DNA of 64,000 nt from Salsipaludibacter sp963735045. Lineage in GTDB: Bacteria; Actinomycetota; Nitriliruptoria; Nitriliruptorales; Nitriliruptoraceae. Made by a program: the position numbers and the translations under genes. The notes under the pieces were generated by a model. That model was not told the origin of the DNA, ran no database searches, and saw nothing but the letters and a program-made list of their open reading frames with translations. The DNA is taken from positions 1 through 64,000 of the forward strand of contig CAVTIZ010000001.1 of NCBI GenBank assembly GCA_963735045.1, given 5' to 3'. This document shows, piece after piece, positions 43,390 to 51,887 of this stretch. Within the stretch, counting starts at the first letter, position 1, and each line of letters starts with the position of its first letter.

Positions 43390-44583
43390 GTGACCCGCAT
43401 GCCCGACGCCCCACCCGAGGTCGACGAGGCGCTCGAGCGCCTCGTGGCCGACCATCCCCCGGCCGACACCGCGCCGGCGACCTTCTGGGGCGAGCAGTTC
43501 GACGCCGGGCTGGCCTGGGTCCACCATCCCGTCGGTCGTGGCGGACTGGGCGTGTCACCGCGCTGGTCGACCCACGTCCGGGAGCGCCTGCACACGGCAG
43601 GGGCCGACCAGTCCAACATCCGCCACAACGTGATCGGCATCGGGATGGGCGCCGCCACCCTCGTCGCCCACGCCCCCGTGGCGATGCAGGACCGGATGCT
43701 GCGCCCGATGTTCACCATGGACGAGATCTGGTGCCAACTGTTCTCCGAGCCCGGTGCGGGGTCCGACCTGGCAGACCTCGCCACCCGGGCCGTGCGCGAG
43801 GGCGGCGACTGGATCGTCACCGGTCAGAAGGTCTGGACCACGCTGGCCCACCTGGCCCGGTGGGGCATGCTGGTCGCGCGCACCGACCCGGACGCGGTCA
43901 AGCATCGTGGCCTCACCTACTTCGTGCTGGACATGCAGGCGGACGGCATCGAGGTCCGGCCCCTGCACCAGATCACCGGTGAGGCCGAGTTCAACGAGGT
44001 CCACCTCGACGACGTGCACGTGTCCGACGACCTGCGCCTGGGCGAGGTCGGGGCGGGCTGGTCGGTCGCCATGACGACCCTGATGAACGAGCGGGTGGCC
44101 ATCGGCGGCACCGTGCCACCACGCGGCACCGGGGCGATCGCCGATGCCCTGTCCGCCTGGCGGGACCACGACCACCACGACCCGGTCCTGCGTGACCGAC
44201 TGGTGTCGCTGTGGATCGAGGCGGAGGCCCTGCGGCTGACCTCCCAACGGGCCTCGGACGCCCGCACCGCCGGGACGCCGGGACCCGAGGGGTCGACCGG
44301 CAAGCTGCACTGGGCCGAGCTCAACAAGGACCTCACCAGCTTCACGATGGACCTGTTGGGGGCCGACGGGATGCGCTACCCCGAGGGCTACGAACGCACG
44401 GCACCCGAACTCGGGGTGGTGCCACCGGCCTCGCCCCAGAAGGCCTTCCTGCGGGCCCGCGCCAACTCCATCGAGGGGGGCACGTCCCAGATCATGAGGA
44501 ACATCCTGGGCGAGCGGGTCCTGGGACTGCCCGGCGAGCCCCGGGTCGACAAGGACGTGCCGTGGCGGGAGGTGCCGCGATGA
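43390..44583 (+). CDS. Acyl-CoA dehydrogenase
   Basis: A 397-residue flavoprotein. Flavin-binding FSEPGAGSDLADLAT, TGQKVWTTLAHLA and the C-terminal ANSIEGGTSQIMRNILGERV are conserved. GTG start with GGAGGT upstream. Its stop overlaps the start of a second acyl-CoA dehydrogenase (ATGA). Adjacent pairs of this type often form alpha2-beta2 heterotetramers in actinobacteria, for example in steroid side-chain degradation, so the two products may work together. Confidence 0.92.
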   Translation: MTRMPDAPPEVDEALERLVADHPPADTAPATFWGEQFDAGLAWVHHPVGRGGLGVSPRWSTHVRERLHTAGADQSNIRHNVIGIGMGAATLVAHAPVAMQDRMLRPMFTMDEIWCQLFSEPGAGSDLADLATRAVREGGDWIVTGQKVWTTLAHLARWGMLVARTDPDAVKHRGLTYFVLDMQADGIEVRPLHQITGEAEFNEVHLDDVHVSDDLRLGEVGAGWSVAMTTLMNERVAIGGTVPPRGTGAIADALSAWRDHDHHDPVLRDRLVSLWIEAEALRLTSQRASDARTAGTPGPEGSTGKLHWAELNKDLTSFTMDLLGADGMRYPEGYERTAPELGVVPPASPQKAFLRARANSIEGGTSQIMRNILGERVLGLPGEPRVDKDVPWREVPR

Positions 44584-45666
44584 CGGCCACCCCGACCCTG
44601 GTCGTGACCGAGGACCAGGAGGCGCTGCGCGACGTGGCGCGGGCGTTCCTGTCCGACCACATGGACACCGACGTGGTCCGCGAGGTCATGGCGACCCCCG
44701 AGGGAATGGACCAGGACCACTGGGCCAGCGTGTCGGCCATGGGATGGCCGGGCCTGGTCGTCCCGGAGGCCCACGGCGGGGCCGGGTACGGCTGGGCGGA
44801 GCTGGCCGTGCTGTTCGAGGAGGTCGGGCGCACGGTCGCGCCGTTGCCACTGCTGTCGGTGGCGATGGGCACCGCGGTCCTGCTCGAACACGCCACGTCG
44901 AGCCAGCGCGACACCCACCTGCCGGCGGTCGCGGACGGCACGCTGCGTCCCGCGGTGGCCGTCCCGGTGGACGCCTCGGCGCCGCTGTCCGACGACGGCA
45001 CCCGGCTGTCGGGCACCGTTCGCCATGTCGTCGACGGTGCCACCGCGGACCTGGTGGTGGTGGCGACCGACCGCGGCGTGGTGCTGGTGCCCACCGATCG
45101 GGACGGGGTCACCGCCACGCCCATGGACGTGCTGGACCCGACCCGACCACAGGCGGAACTGGCCTTCGACGACGTCGGGGTGGGTGACGACGACCGGCTG
45201 GTCGGGACCGCCGACGCCATCATGGGCCGTGCCCGCACCGTCGGTGCCGTGCTGGTGGCCAACGAACAGGTCGGCCTGGCCACCGCGGTGCTGGACATGT
45301 CGGTCGACTACGCCCGCACGCGCCGGCAGTTCGGACGGGCGATCGGGTCCTTCCAGGCCATCAAGCACCTGCTGGCCGATGACCTCGTGGCGCTGGAGGC
45401 CGCACGGTCGGTGGCGCTGGCACGCCGCCCGCGTCCTGGCCGCCGACGACCACGACGAACTGGCCATCGCGACCCCCATGGCCGCCTCGCTGTGCAACGA
45501 CATGGCCGCGAGGCTGGCGGCCGACACCATCCAGGTCCATGGCGGCATCGGGTTCACGTGGGAGCACGACGCCCACCTGTACTTCAAGCGGGCGAGTTCC
45601 TCACGCCTGTTGTTCGGGACCCCCACGGCCTGGCGGGCGCAGCTCGGGCAGGTGCTGGGGCTGTGA
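44580..45666 (+). pseudogene. Acyl-CoA dehydrogenase, second subunit, frameshifted
   Basis: The first 280 codons give a good dehydrogenase (GWPGLVVPEAHGGAGYGWAE, then YARTRRQFGRAIGSFQAIKH). After RSVAL the frame turns into a basic, non-homologous tail that ends at 45677. The proper C-terminus resumes one base later: HAARVLAADDHDELA and QVHGGIGFTWEHDAHLYFKR, ending at 45666. Removing one G of the GG at 45419-45420 joins the two halves perfectly (L-H-A-A-R-V). This is a one-base insertion, either a sequencing error or a real mutation. Without repair the last about 80 residues of the flavin-binding helical domain are lost. Confidence 0.85.
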
Positions 45667-45738
45667 CCCGCCGATGACCGACCCCGGCCGGGGGCGTGCC
45701 CGTCGGGACGAGTGGGCCCATCCCGGCGGCCGGACCGG

Positions 45739-46254
45739 TCACGACGGGTCGCGGGTGGCCCAGCGTGCCCAGCCAGCAGCCACGCCGAGCGCCAGGGCAC
45801 CCAGGCCGACGACGACGCCGTGCCGCGGGAGGTCCAGGGTGGCCGACACCACGGCCTCGTCGAGGGAGAACCGACCCGGACCGGTGGTGGCCAGCGACCA
45901 CGCGACGGCCACCAGGTAGCCGTTGAGTTCCCAGCCCTTGTTCACCGACCAGAACCCGTTGTCGGCGTTGTTGACCAGCGCCGCCGTGGTCATCGTGGCG
46001 ATGACCAACGTGGCCGCCAGCGGCGTCGCCAGGCCCAGGGCGAGGCCGAGTCCGCCGGCGACCTCACCCACGCCGGCCGCCACCGCCGAGGCCCGCCCGT
46101 CACCGAAGCCCAGCGAGGAGAACCAGCCCGCGGTCGCGTCGAGGCCACCACCCCCGAACCACCCGAACAGCTTCTGCATCCCGTGCAGTGACAACGTCAC
46201 GCCGACGAGCACGCGCAGCAGGAGCAGCCCGGCGTCGACCGCGGTGGCCTCCAT
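45739..46254 (-). CDS. DoxX-family membrane protein
   Basis: A 171-residue protein with four membrane helices and the DoxX pattern: RVLVGVTLSLHGMQKLFGWF at the N-terminus, GVGEVAGGLGLALGL and a polar NNADNGFWSVNKGWELN loop. ATG overlaps the stop of the SDR gene (ATGA). DoxX proteins are associated with redox or thiol metabolism, but no role can be assigned here. Confidence 0.87.
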   Translation of the reverse strand: MEATAVDAGLLLLRVLVGVTLSLHGMQKLFGWFGGGGLDATAGWFSSLGFGDGRASAVAAGVGEVAGGLGLALGLATPLAATLVIATMTTAALVNNADNGFWSVNKGWELNGYLVAVAWSLATTGPGRFSLDEAVVSATLDLPRHGVVVGLGALALGVAAGWARWATRDPS

Positions 46255-47021
46255 CAGCGCGGCGCCATGCGAATGGCGCCGTCGAGGCGGATGACCTCGC
46301 CGTTGAGCATCGGATTGGCGACGATCGAGGTGACCAGGTGGGCGTACTCCGCCGGGTTGCCGAGGCGCGAGGGGTGCGGGACCTGGGCCCCGAGCGAGTC
46401 CAGCGCCTCCTGCGGGAGTCCGAGCAGCATCGGCGTGCGGAACAGCCCCGGGGCGATGGCCATGACCCGGATCTGCCACTGTGCGAGGTCGCGCGCCAGC
46501 GGCAGGGTCATCCCCACGATCCCGCCCTTGGACGCCGAGTAGGCGGCCTGGCCCACCTGGCCGTCGTAGGCCGCGGCCGAGGCGGTGTTGACGATGACCC
46601 CCCGCTCCTCCCCGTCGGGCTCATGGCGGGCCATCTCGGCCGCGGCCAGACGCACCACGTTGAAGGTCCCCACGAGGTTGACCCCCACGACCGTGCGGAA
46701 GCCCTCCAGCGAGGTCGGCTCACCGTCTCGCGTCAGGACGCGCGCCGGGGTGCCGACACCCGCACAGTTGACGGCGATCCGCAACCGCCCGAGGCGGCCG
46801 GCCTCGGTCACGGCAGCGGCGACGGCGTCGCCGTCGGTCACGTCGGCCGCCACGAAGGTGGCCGCGTCGCCCAGGTCGTCGGCGACGTCCTCGCCGTCGG
46901 AGGACGGCAGGTCCACGACCACGACGTGGGCGCCGGCGGCGGCCAGCCGGGTGGTGGTCGCCAGGCCGAGCCCGGAGGCCCCGCCCGTGACCAGGGCGAC
47001 GGTGTCGTCACGGAACTCCAT
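46254..47021 (-). CDS. Short-chain dehydrogenase (3-hydroxyacyl-CoA dehydrogenase type 2-like)
   Basis: A 255-residue classical SDR. Cofactor motif TGGASGLGLATT, VNCAGVG, catalytic Ser in NTASAAAYDGQVGQ and YSASKGG are intact; the ending RLDGAIRMAPR is typical of HSD17B10-like 3-hydroxyacyl-CoA dehydrogenases. The motif Asp after strand 2 (VVVDLPSS) suggests NAD preference. Its setting near acyl-CoA dehydrogenases fits beta-oxidation. Confidence 0.9.
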   Translation of the reverse strand: MEFRDDTVALVTGGASGLGLATTTRLAAAGAHVVVVDLPSSDGEDVADDLGDAATFVAADVTDGDAVAAAVTEAGRLGRLRIAVNCAGVGTPARVLTRDGEPTSLEGFRTVVGVNLVGTFNVVRLAAAEMARHEPDGEERGVIVNTASAAAYDGQVGQAAYSASKGGIVGMTLPLARDLAQWQIRVMAIAPGLFRTPMLLGLPQEALDSLGAQVPHPSRLGNPAEYAHLVTSIVANPMLNGEVIRLDGAIRMAPR

Positions 47022-47071
47022 GTGGTCCTCCGGGATCGGGATGGCGTGCGACGGCGGCGGTGGGACGGCAA

Positions 47072-47096
47072 CGGCCCGCAGCGTGGCTGCGGGCCG
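47072..47096 (-). terminator. Terminator hairpin after tRNA-Ala
   Basis: An 11-bp perfect stem (CGGCCCGCAGC / GCTGCGGGCCG) with a 3-base loop lies 15 bases beyond the 3' end of tRNA-Ala in its direction of transcription. A short GTTG follows rather than a long T-run. Confidence 0.7.
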
Positions 47097-47110
47097 GCGT
47101 CGTGCACGGG

Positions 47111-47184
47111 TGGAGGTGATCGGACTTGAACCGACGGCCCCTTCGTTGCGAACGAAGTGCTCTACCAGGCTGAGCTACACCCCC
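47111..47184 (-). tRNA. tRNA-Ala (anticodon CGC)
   Basis: Acceptor GGGGGTG pairs with CACCTCC including the G3-U70 wobble that marks alanine tRNAs. The anticodon arm CTTCG-TTCGCAA-CGAAG gives anticodon CGC. D-arm TAGCTCAG and T-arm GGTTCAAGTCC are present, discriminator A. CCA is not encoded. Confidence 0.94.
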
Positions 47185-47284
47185 GGAGGTGGTCGTGAAC
47201 CACGCGTGCCCGTCACCGAGCTGCGGGGTGGCGACGGGCCGGGTCATGGTAACCCCGGCCCCGTTGGGTCGCCAACCATGCGGG

Positions 47285-47953
47285 TCAGTGGACCTCGACG
47301 TGGCCGAGGGGCTCGCCGCGCAGGCCCCCGAAGTGGCTCGGGTCCGCGAGGCCCTCCATGCGGCCCGGCAGGGCCTCGTAGGCATGCGGGTGGTCGCGGC
47401 CCACGAAGGACTGCGTGTCCCGACGGATCGAGCGGATCACGGCCTTGGCGCGGTCGGACTCCAGCTTGCGGTGGCGCAGGACCGTGACGAAGCCCCCGGT
47501 GGCCAGCGTGACGACGACGAACAGCGCCCAGAAGGGACCCGCCCACGCGATCGCTGCCGCCGCGGTGACGAAGACCGCCCCCAGGGAGCCCACGAACACC
47601 TGTCGGAGTCGGGTCAACTGCTCGTCGGACGAAATCGCACGTCGGGCGGCCCGGACCGTGGTCGGACGCTCGCGCGCCACCGGTCCGACGTTGTCGGACT
47701 CCTTGACCGGGGCCGACGTCCGAACGGCACCTGTGGCGGTCCGGGTCCGTTCGGGTGCCGTGACGGTGCTGGCCAGCCGGGCGGTGTCCTCCTGGGGCCG
47801 GGTCGCGTCCTCCTGGAGGACGGCCATCGCGCGCTCGAACCCGGCGGCGGATCCGTGCACGGTGGCGCGACGGTTGCGGTCGAGCAACGGGACCATCAGC
47901 ATGGACCACGTCGCGAGCAGCGCCAGCAGGAACACGAGTTGGATCGGTGTCAT
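47285..47953 (-). CDS. SepX/GlpR-like membrane protein
   Basis: A 222-residue protein with an N-terminal membrane helix (about 4-24), a basic Thr/Pro-rich cytoplasmic region starting GFERAMAVLQ, and two more helices (about 122-160). The N-terminal pattern (helix, VPLLDRNRR, then F-x-RAM-x-VL) and position beside moaC, moeA and galU match the actinobacterial SepX/GlpR family. SepX is needed for division in Streptomyces; corynebacterial GlpR is the membrane receptor of the MoeA-like divisome protein Glp. Assignment rests on synteny and a short motif. A promoter lies at 48037-48065. Confidence 0.6.
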   Translation of the reverse strand: MTPIQLVFLLALLATWSMLMVPLLDRNRRATVHGSAAGFERAMAVLQEDATRPQEDTARLASTVTAPERTRTATGAVRTSAPVKESDNVGPVARERPTTVRAARRAISSDEQLTRLRQVFVGSLGAVFVTAAAAIAWAGPFWALFVVVTLATGGFVTVLRHRKLESDRAKAVIRSIRRDTQSFVGRDHPHAYEALPGRMEGLADPSHFGGLRGEPLGHVEVH

Positions 47954-48036
47954 GAGTCAGCCCCGGCGAACACGTCATCTGCACCACGCGGGCGCATGAT
48001 CACATCCATGGAATTCCACCGTCTGGTCGTGTAGGG

Positions 48037-48065
48037 AATCTAACGGACCGTCCGGGTCGAGCCAA
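48037..48065 (-). promoter_or_regulatory. Leftward promoter of the SepX/GlpR-like gene
   Basis: Read leftward, TTGGCT (48065-48060) and TAGATT (48042-48037) are 17 bases apart, a good sigma-70-like promoter about 85 bases before the start codon. The 48066-48244 remainder up to moaC shows no gene. The -35 is embedded in a perfect inverted repeat. Confidence 0.5.
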
Positions 48066-48079
48066 GCATCTGGCTCGAC
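48056..48079. repeat. 9-bp perfect inverted repeat over the -35 region
   Basis: GTCGAGCCA (48056-48064) and TGGCTCGAC (48071-48079) are exact inverted copies around a 6-base centre. It could be an operator covering the -35, or a terminator hairpin ending the upstream moaC transcript. The lack of a T-run favours the former slightly. Confidence 0.5.
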
Positions 48080-48244
48080 GGCCCACGCGCAGTGTGGTGG
48101 CCCGACACGCTCGCCGACCGGCCACCCCCGACCATCCGGCCACCGGCCGCACCCGATGGCGCCCATCGGATGTCGGTCACTGACCACCAGCGTTGCGCAT
48201 GGGGGCGGTGGGGCGTGATTCGAGGCACCCGACGGTCCCTCGAA

Positions 48245-48745
48245 TCAGGGCCTCGAGAAGGACCCCGACCGGCCCCCGGACTTCGCCACCAGCTGGATGT
48301 CGGTGACGACCACGTCACGCTGGACGGCCTTGACCATGTCATAGAGCGCCAGCGCCGCCACCGACACGGCCGTCATGGCCTCCATCTCCACCCCGGTCCG
48401 GTCGACGGCCAGCGCCGTCGCCGTCACGACCGCGGTGCCGGCCTCGGCGTCCACGGCGACGGCGACCTCCACCGAGGTCAGGGCGACGTGGTGGCACAGC
48501 GGGATCAACTGGGGTGTGGCCTTGGCCGCCTGGATGCCGGCCAGGCGCACGACCGGGAGGGCATCACCCTTGGGCAGGTCCCCCGCGGCCAATCGGGCCG
48601 CCGTGTCCGGGGCCATCACCACGGTGGCCGTGGCCACGGCCCGGCGACGGGTCACGTCCTTGTCGCCGACGTCCACCATCCGAGCGTTGCCCTCGGCGTC
48701 GAGGTGGGTCAGTCCGTCGGGCCGGGAACGCGGACGGTCCCCCAT
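48245..48745 (-). CDS. moaC: Cyclic pyranopterin monophosphate synthase
   Basis: MoaC acts after MoaA in molybdenum cofactor synthesis. LTHLDAEGNARMVDVGDKD at the N-terminus, PLCHHVALTSVEV and the catalytic TGVEMEAMTAVSVAALALYDM are all present. 166 residues. A GGGGGAGG sits very close to the ATG. Between it and moeA there are 82 bases containing a repeated CGCCCGGGCCGTCC segment. No moaA gene is in the window. Confidence 0.94.
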   Translation of the reverse strand: MGDRPRSRPDGLTHLDAEGNARMVDVGDKDVTRRRAVATATVVMAPDTAARLAAGDLPKGDALPVVRLAGIQAAKATPQLIPLCHHVALTSVEVAVAVDAEAGTAVVTATALAVDRTGVEMEAMTAVSVAALALYDMVKAVQRDVVVTDIQLVAKSGGRSGSFSRP

Positions 48746-48827
48746 CGCCTCCCCCGAGCCATCCCCCAGGAATCGCCCGGGCCGTCCCCCGTGGCATCGC
48801 CCGGGCCGTCCTGGTCACCCGGCGTGG

Positions 48828-50144
48828 TCATGCGACCAGCAGGTGGACCAGCACCGCCTGGCCGGCCTCCAGGCGCGCGACGTCGACCGGCACCACGGCC
48901 AGCCCGTCGGCACGCGACAACGCACCGAGCATGTGGGAACCCTGGCCGCCGGCCGGACGGGCGTACCACTGGCCCTCCTGCTGACGGATGCGCACCCGCA
49001 GGTAGGAGCGCTTGCCCACCGGCGAGGTCACGGCCTCGTCGAGCACGGCCGTGACCTGCGGCCGCAACAGGTCGGTGCGCCCCTGCAGGATCCGCAACGC
49101 CGGGCGGACCAGCACCTCGAACGACACGAAGGTGGACACGGGGTTGCCGGGCAGGCCGACCACCGGCGTGGTCCCGATCCGGCCGATCGCCTGGGGCATG
49201 CCCGGCTGCATCGCCAGCTTGTTGCGTTGGACCTCACCCAACTGCCCGATCGCGGCCGCCACGTGGTCGGCCTCGCCCGCCGACACGCCCCCGCTCAGGA
49301 TCACCAGGTCGGCCGACTCGGCATGGTGGCCGAGCGCCTCGACCAGGTCCTCGACGGTGTCGGGGACCGGACCGCCCAGGGTCGGGACACATCCCATCTC
49401 GGCCAGTGCCGCCGCCAGCATGGGCCCGTTGGAGTCGTGGATCTGGCCCGGCGCCAGTTCGCCACCGGCCGCCACCAGTTCGTCGCCCGTGGTCAGCACG
49501 GCCACGTCGGGCGGGGCCACGACCCGCACCTCGTGGACGCCCGTGGCGAGCAGCAGGGCCACGTCCCGGGGGGTCAGCCGGTGGCGTTCCGGCACCAGCA
49601 CCGATCCGGCCCGGAGTTCCTCGCCGGCGCGGCGGACGCTGCGGCCGGGCTCGACGGCGACGTGCACGGCCACGCGGGCCCGGTCAGGGTTCCCGTCGGG
49701 ATCGGCGTGCGAGCCGGGGTCCGGGTCGTCGTCGTGGCGGCTGGTGAGCTCGACGGGGACGATCGCGTCGGCACCCTCGGGGACCGGCGCCCCGGTCATC
49801 ACGGCCACCGCACGGCCCGGCTCGACCGTCGCGTCCGACGGTGAGGCCTTCCCCGCGTGGATCGCACCGACCGCGTCGAGCACGACCGGCGCCTCACCCG
49901 TGGCCGTGGCGACGTCCTCGGCGCGGACGGCCCAACCGTCCATGGCCGAGTTGGTGAACGGCGGCAGCGGGGTGACGGCTCGCACCTCCGCCGTCAGCAC
50001 CAGCCCGACGGCATCGGTCGTGGGCATGACGACCCGTCGAGGACCCCGCAACGATCGCACCACCCACGACAGGTAGTCGTCGACCGGGACGAGGTCGGCC
50101 GGATCGGTCACGGTCGTGCGCCCGTGTCCCACGAAGTCGGTCAT
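48828..50144 (-). CDS. moeA: Molybdopterin molybdenumtransferase / Glp-type gephyrin-like protein
   Basis: MoeA-family protein of 438 residues. TNSAMDGWAVRAEDV at the N-terminus, LTTGDELV, LSGGVSAGEADHV and VVGLPGNPVSTFVSFEVLV near the MPT/AMP site are conserved, so catalytic function is possible. In corynebacteria the MoeA paralogue beside galU and the SepX/GlpR gene is Glp, which binds FtsZ. This copy may therefore be a Glp, a Mo-cofactor enzyme, or both. ATG with AAGGGGAAG upstream. An acidic insertion (about 160-175, DDDPDPGSHADPDG) is unusual. Confidence 0.9.
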   Translation of the reverse strand: MTDFVGHGRTTVTDPADLVPVDDYLSWVVRSLRGPRRVVMPTTDAVGLVLTAEVRAVTPLPPFTNSAMDGWAVRAEDVATATGEAPVVLDAVGAIHAGKASPSDATVEPGRAVAVMTGAPVPEGADAIVPVELTSRHDDDPDPGSHADPDGNPDRARVAVHVAVEPGRSVRRAGEELRAGSVLVPERHRLTPRDVALLLATGVHEVRVVAPPDVAVLTTGDELVAAGGELAPGQIHDSNGPMLAAALAEMGCVPTLGGPVPDTVEDLVEALGHHAESADLVILSGGVSAGEADHVAAAIGQLGEVQRNKLAMQPGMPQAIGRIGTTPVVGLPGNPVSTFVSFEVLVRPALRILQGRTDLLRPQVTAVLDEAVTSPVGKRSYLRVRIRQQEGQWYARPAGGQGSHMLGALSRADGLAVVPVDVARLEAGQAVLVHLLVA

Positions 50145-50190
50145 GCGGATCTTCCCCTTCGAACGGTGGTGCGGCGGTGCGCGACGGAGC

Positions 50191-51066
50191 TCAGTCGAGC
50201 CCGGCGACCAGCTCACGGAGGTGGTCGGCCAGTGGCGGACCGAGGTCGTCGCGACGCAGCGCGAAGTCCAGGGTCGCCTGCAGGAAGCCCAGCTTGTCCC
50301 CGGCGTCGTGACGGACCCCGTCCAGCACGATGCCCACGATGGGCTCCTCGGCCGCCTGGGCCTCCAGGGCGTCGGTCAACTGGATCTCGCCCCCCGCCCC
50401 CGGCGTGGTCGACGACAACACGTCGAAGGTCGACCCCGGCAGGACGTAGCGCCCGATCACCGCGAGGTTGGAGGGGGCGTCGGCGGGGTCGGGCTTCTCG
50501 ACCAGCCCGGTGATGGCCACACGACCGTCCGCGTCGGGTTCCCCGGCCGCGGCGATGCCGTACTTGTCGACCTCGGTCTCCGGGACCTCCATCAGGGCGA
50601 CGACGGACCGGCCGGTGTCGTCGTGCGCGGCCACCATCCGTTCCAACAGGTCGTCGTCGGGGTCCACGATGTCGTCGCCCAGCAGGACGGCGAAGGATTC
50701 CGACCCCACGTGGGCCGCGGCCTGCAGGACGGCGTGGCCCAGCCCGAGCTGCTCGCCCTGGCGGACGGCGTGGACGGTGGCCAGCGTGGCCAGCTCACGC
50801 ACCATCGTCAGCATGTCCTGCTTGCCCTTGGCCTCCAGGGCAGCCTCGAGTTCCAGGGCCCGGTCGAAGTGGTCCTCGATCGCGGACTTGCCCGCGGCCG
50901 TGACGACCAGGACGTCGTCGAGCCCGGCACGCGCACACTCGGCCACGATGTACTCGATCGTCGGCCGGTCCACGATCGGCAGCATCTCCTTGGGGATGGC
51001 CTTGGTCGCGGGAAGGAAGCGGGTGCCGTAGCCCGCTGCGGGGATCACGGCCTTGCGAACGGTCAT
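50191..51066 (-). CDS. galU: UTP-glucose-1-phosphate uridylyltransferase
   Basis: GalU makes UDP-glucose for cell-envelope glycans. KAVIPAAGYGTRFLPATKAI, KEMLPIVDRPTIEYIV and VEKPDPADAPSNLAVIGRYVL are diagnostic. 291 residues from ATG 51066. It heads the leftward galU-moeA-moaC group and diverges from a cyclo-ligase-like gene 194 bases away. Confidence 0.95.
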   Translation of the reverse strand: MTVRKAVIPAAGYGTRFLPATKAIPKEMLPIVDRPTIEYIVAECARAGLDDVLVVTAAGKSAIEDHFDRALELEAALEAKGKQDMLTMVRELATLATVHAVRQGEQLGLGHAVLQAAAHVGSESFAVLLGDDIVDPDDDLLERMVAAHDDTGRSVVALMEVPETEVDKYGIAAAGEPDADGRVAITGLVEKPDPADAPSNLAVIGRYVLPGSTFDVLSSTTPGAGGEIQLTDALEAQAAEEPIVGIVLDGVRHDAGDKLGFLQATLDFALRRDDLGPPLADHLRELVAGLD

Positions 51067-51260
51067 CGTGGGCGTCCTCGTCGTGGGTGGGGTCCGGGGC
51101 TTCCGGTTGGGGCCGGGGGCAGCCTGGCCCGGTGGTGGCGTGCCGTTGGCTCGGCCCACCGGCGGTCGGTCCTACGCAGGCCCGGCGGCCAGCCTACTTT
51201 GTGCCTCGGCGCCCACGAGGTGCCATCCGTCGGGCTGCCGGCCCGCTCTCGGAGGAGCAG

Positions 51261-51830
51261 ATGGTCGATCGCGCCACCGCCAAGGCCGACCTGCGGACGA
51301 CCGTCCAGCGGATGCGGGGACAGGCCGACGCCGAGACGATCCTGGCGGCGTCGGGGCGCGCGGTCGGCCTGCTCGCCGAGGTGCCGGGCATCCAGCGGGC
51401 GCGCGACGTGCTGCTGCACGAACCCCTCCCCGGCGACCTCGACCCACGCGGACTGGTCTCCCGGCTCGCCGACCGGGGAGCCCGCGTGGTCGTCCTGCGC
51501 CCCGACACCACCCGGCCCGTGGTGGCGTCGCCGGGCCGCGACCACCTCGCAGAGGCCGACGGAGCGGCCGACGACCACGTCGACGTCGACGTGGTGGTCG
51601 TCCCCGCCGTGGCCTTCGACCTCGACGGCGGCTGGCTGGTCGATGACGCCGGGCACTGGCGCCGGCTGGTGGAACGGCTGGACGACGGTGTCCTGCGCGT
51701 GGGGCTGGCCCGAACGACCCAGTTGGTCCCGCGTGTCCCCCACGACCCGGGGGACCCGGTCGTGGACGTCGTGGTCACCGACCGGGCGATCCACCACACC
51801 GGGGCACGGTCGACCCCCCGCGACGCCTGA
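51261..51830 (+). CDS. Degenerate 5-formyltetrahydrofolate cyclo-ligase-like protein
   Basis: A 189-residue protein in the position of the cyclo-ligase gene next to galU in other actinobacteria (as in mycobacteria). The N-terminal KADLRTTVQRM helix, DVDVVVVPAVAFD, and PHDPGDPVVDVVVTD follow the family order. However, the ATP-binding G-x-G-x-GYYDR motif that should follow VAFD reads GGWLVDDAGHWRRL, with neither the glycines nor the tyrosines. It is thus probably not an active ATP-dependent cyclo-ligase. ATG start has GGAGGAG upstream, so the gene looks expressed. Confidence 0.7.
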   Translation: MVDRATAKADLRTTVQRMRGQADAETILAASGRAVGLLAEVPGIQRARDVLLHEPLPGDLDPRGLVSRLADRGARVVVLRPDTTRPVVASPGRDHLAEADGAADDHVDVDVVVVPAVAFDLDGGWLVDDAGHWRRLVERLDDGVLRVGLARTTQLVPRVPHDPGDPVVDVVVTDRAIHHTGARSTPRDA

Positions 51831-51887
51831 CCCGGTCGGCCACCCGGTACCGTCCGGGGGTCGCGCACGGTTCCCGGAGGATCCCAC

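Noticed and set aside
47954..48244. A possible small gene between the SepX-like gene and moaC
   Set aside because: Open frames here have no ribosome site or recognisable product; the region is better explained by a promoter and palindrome.
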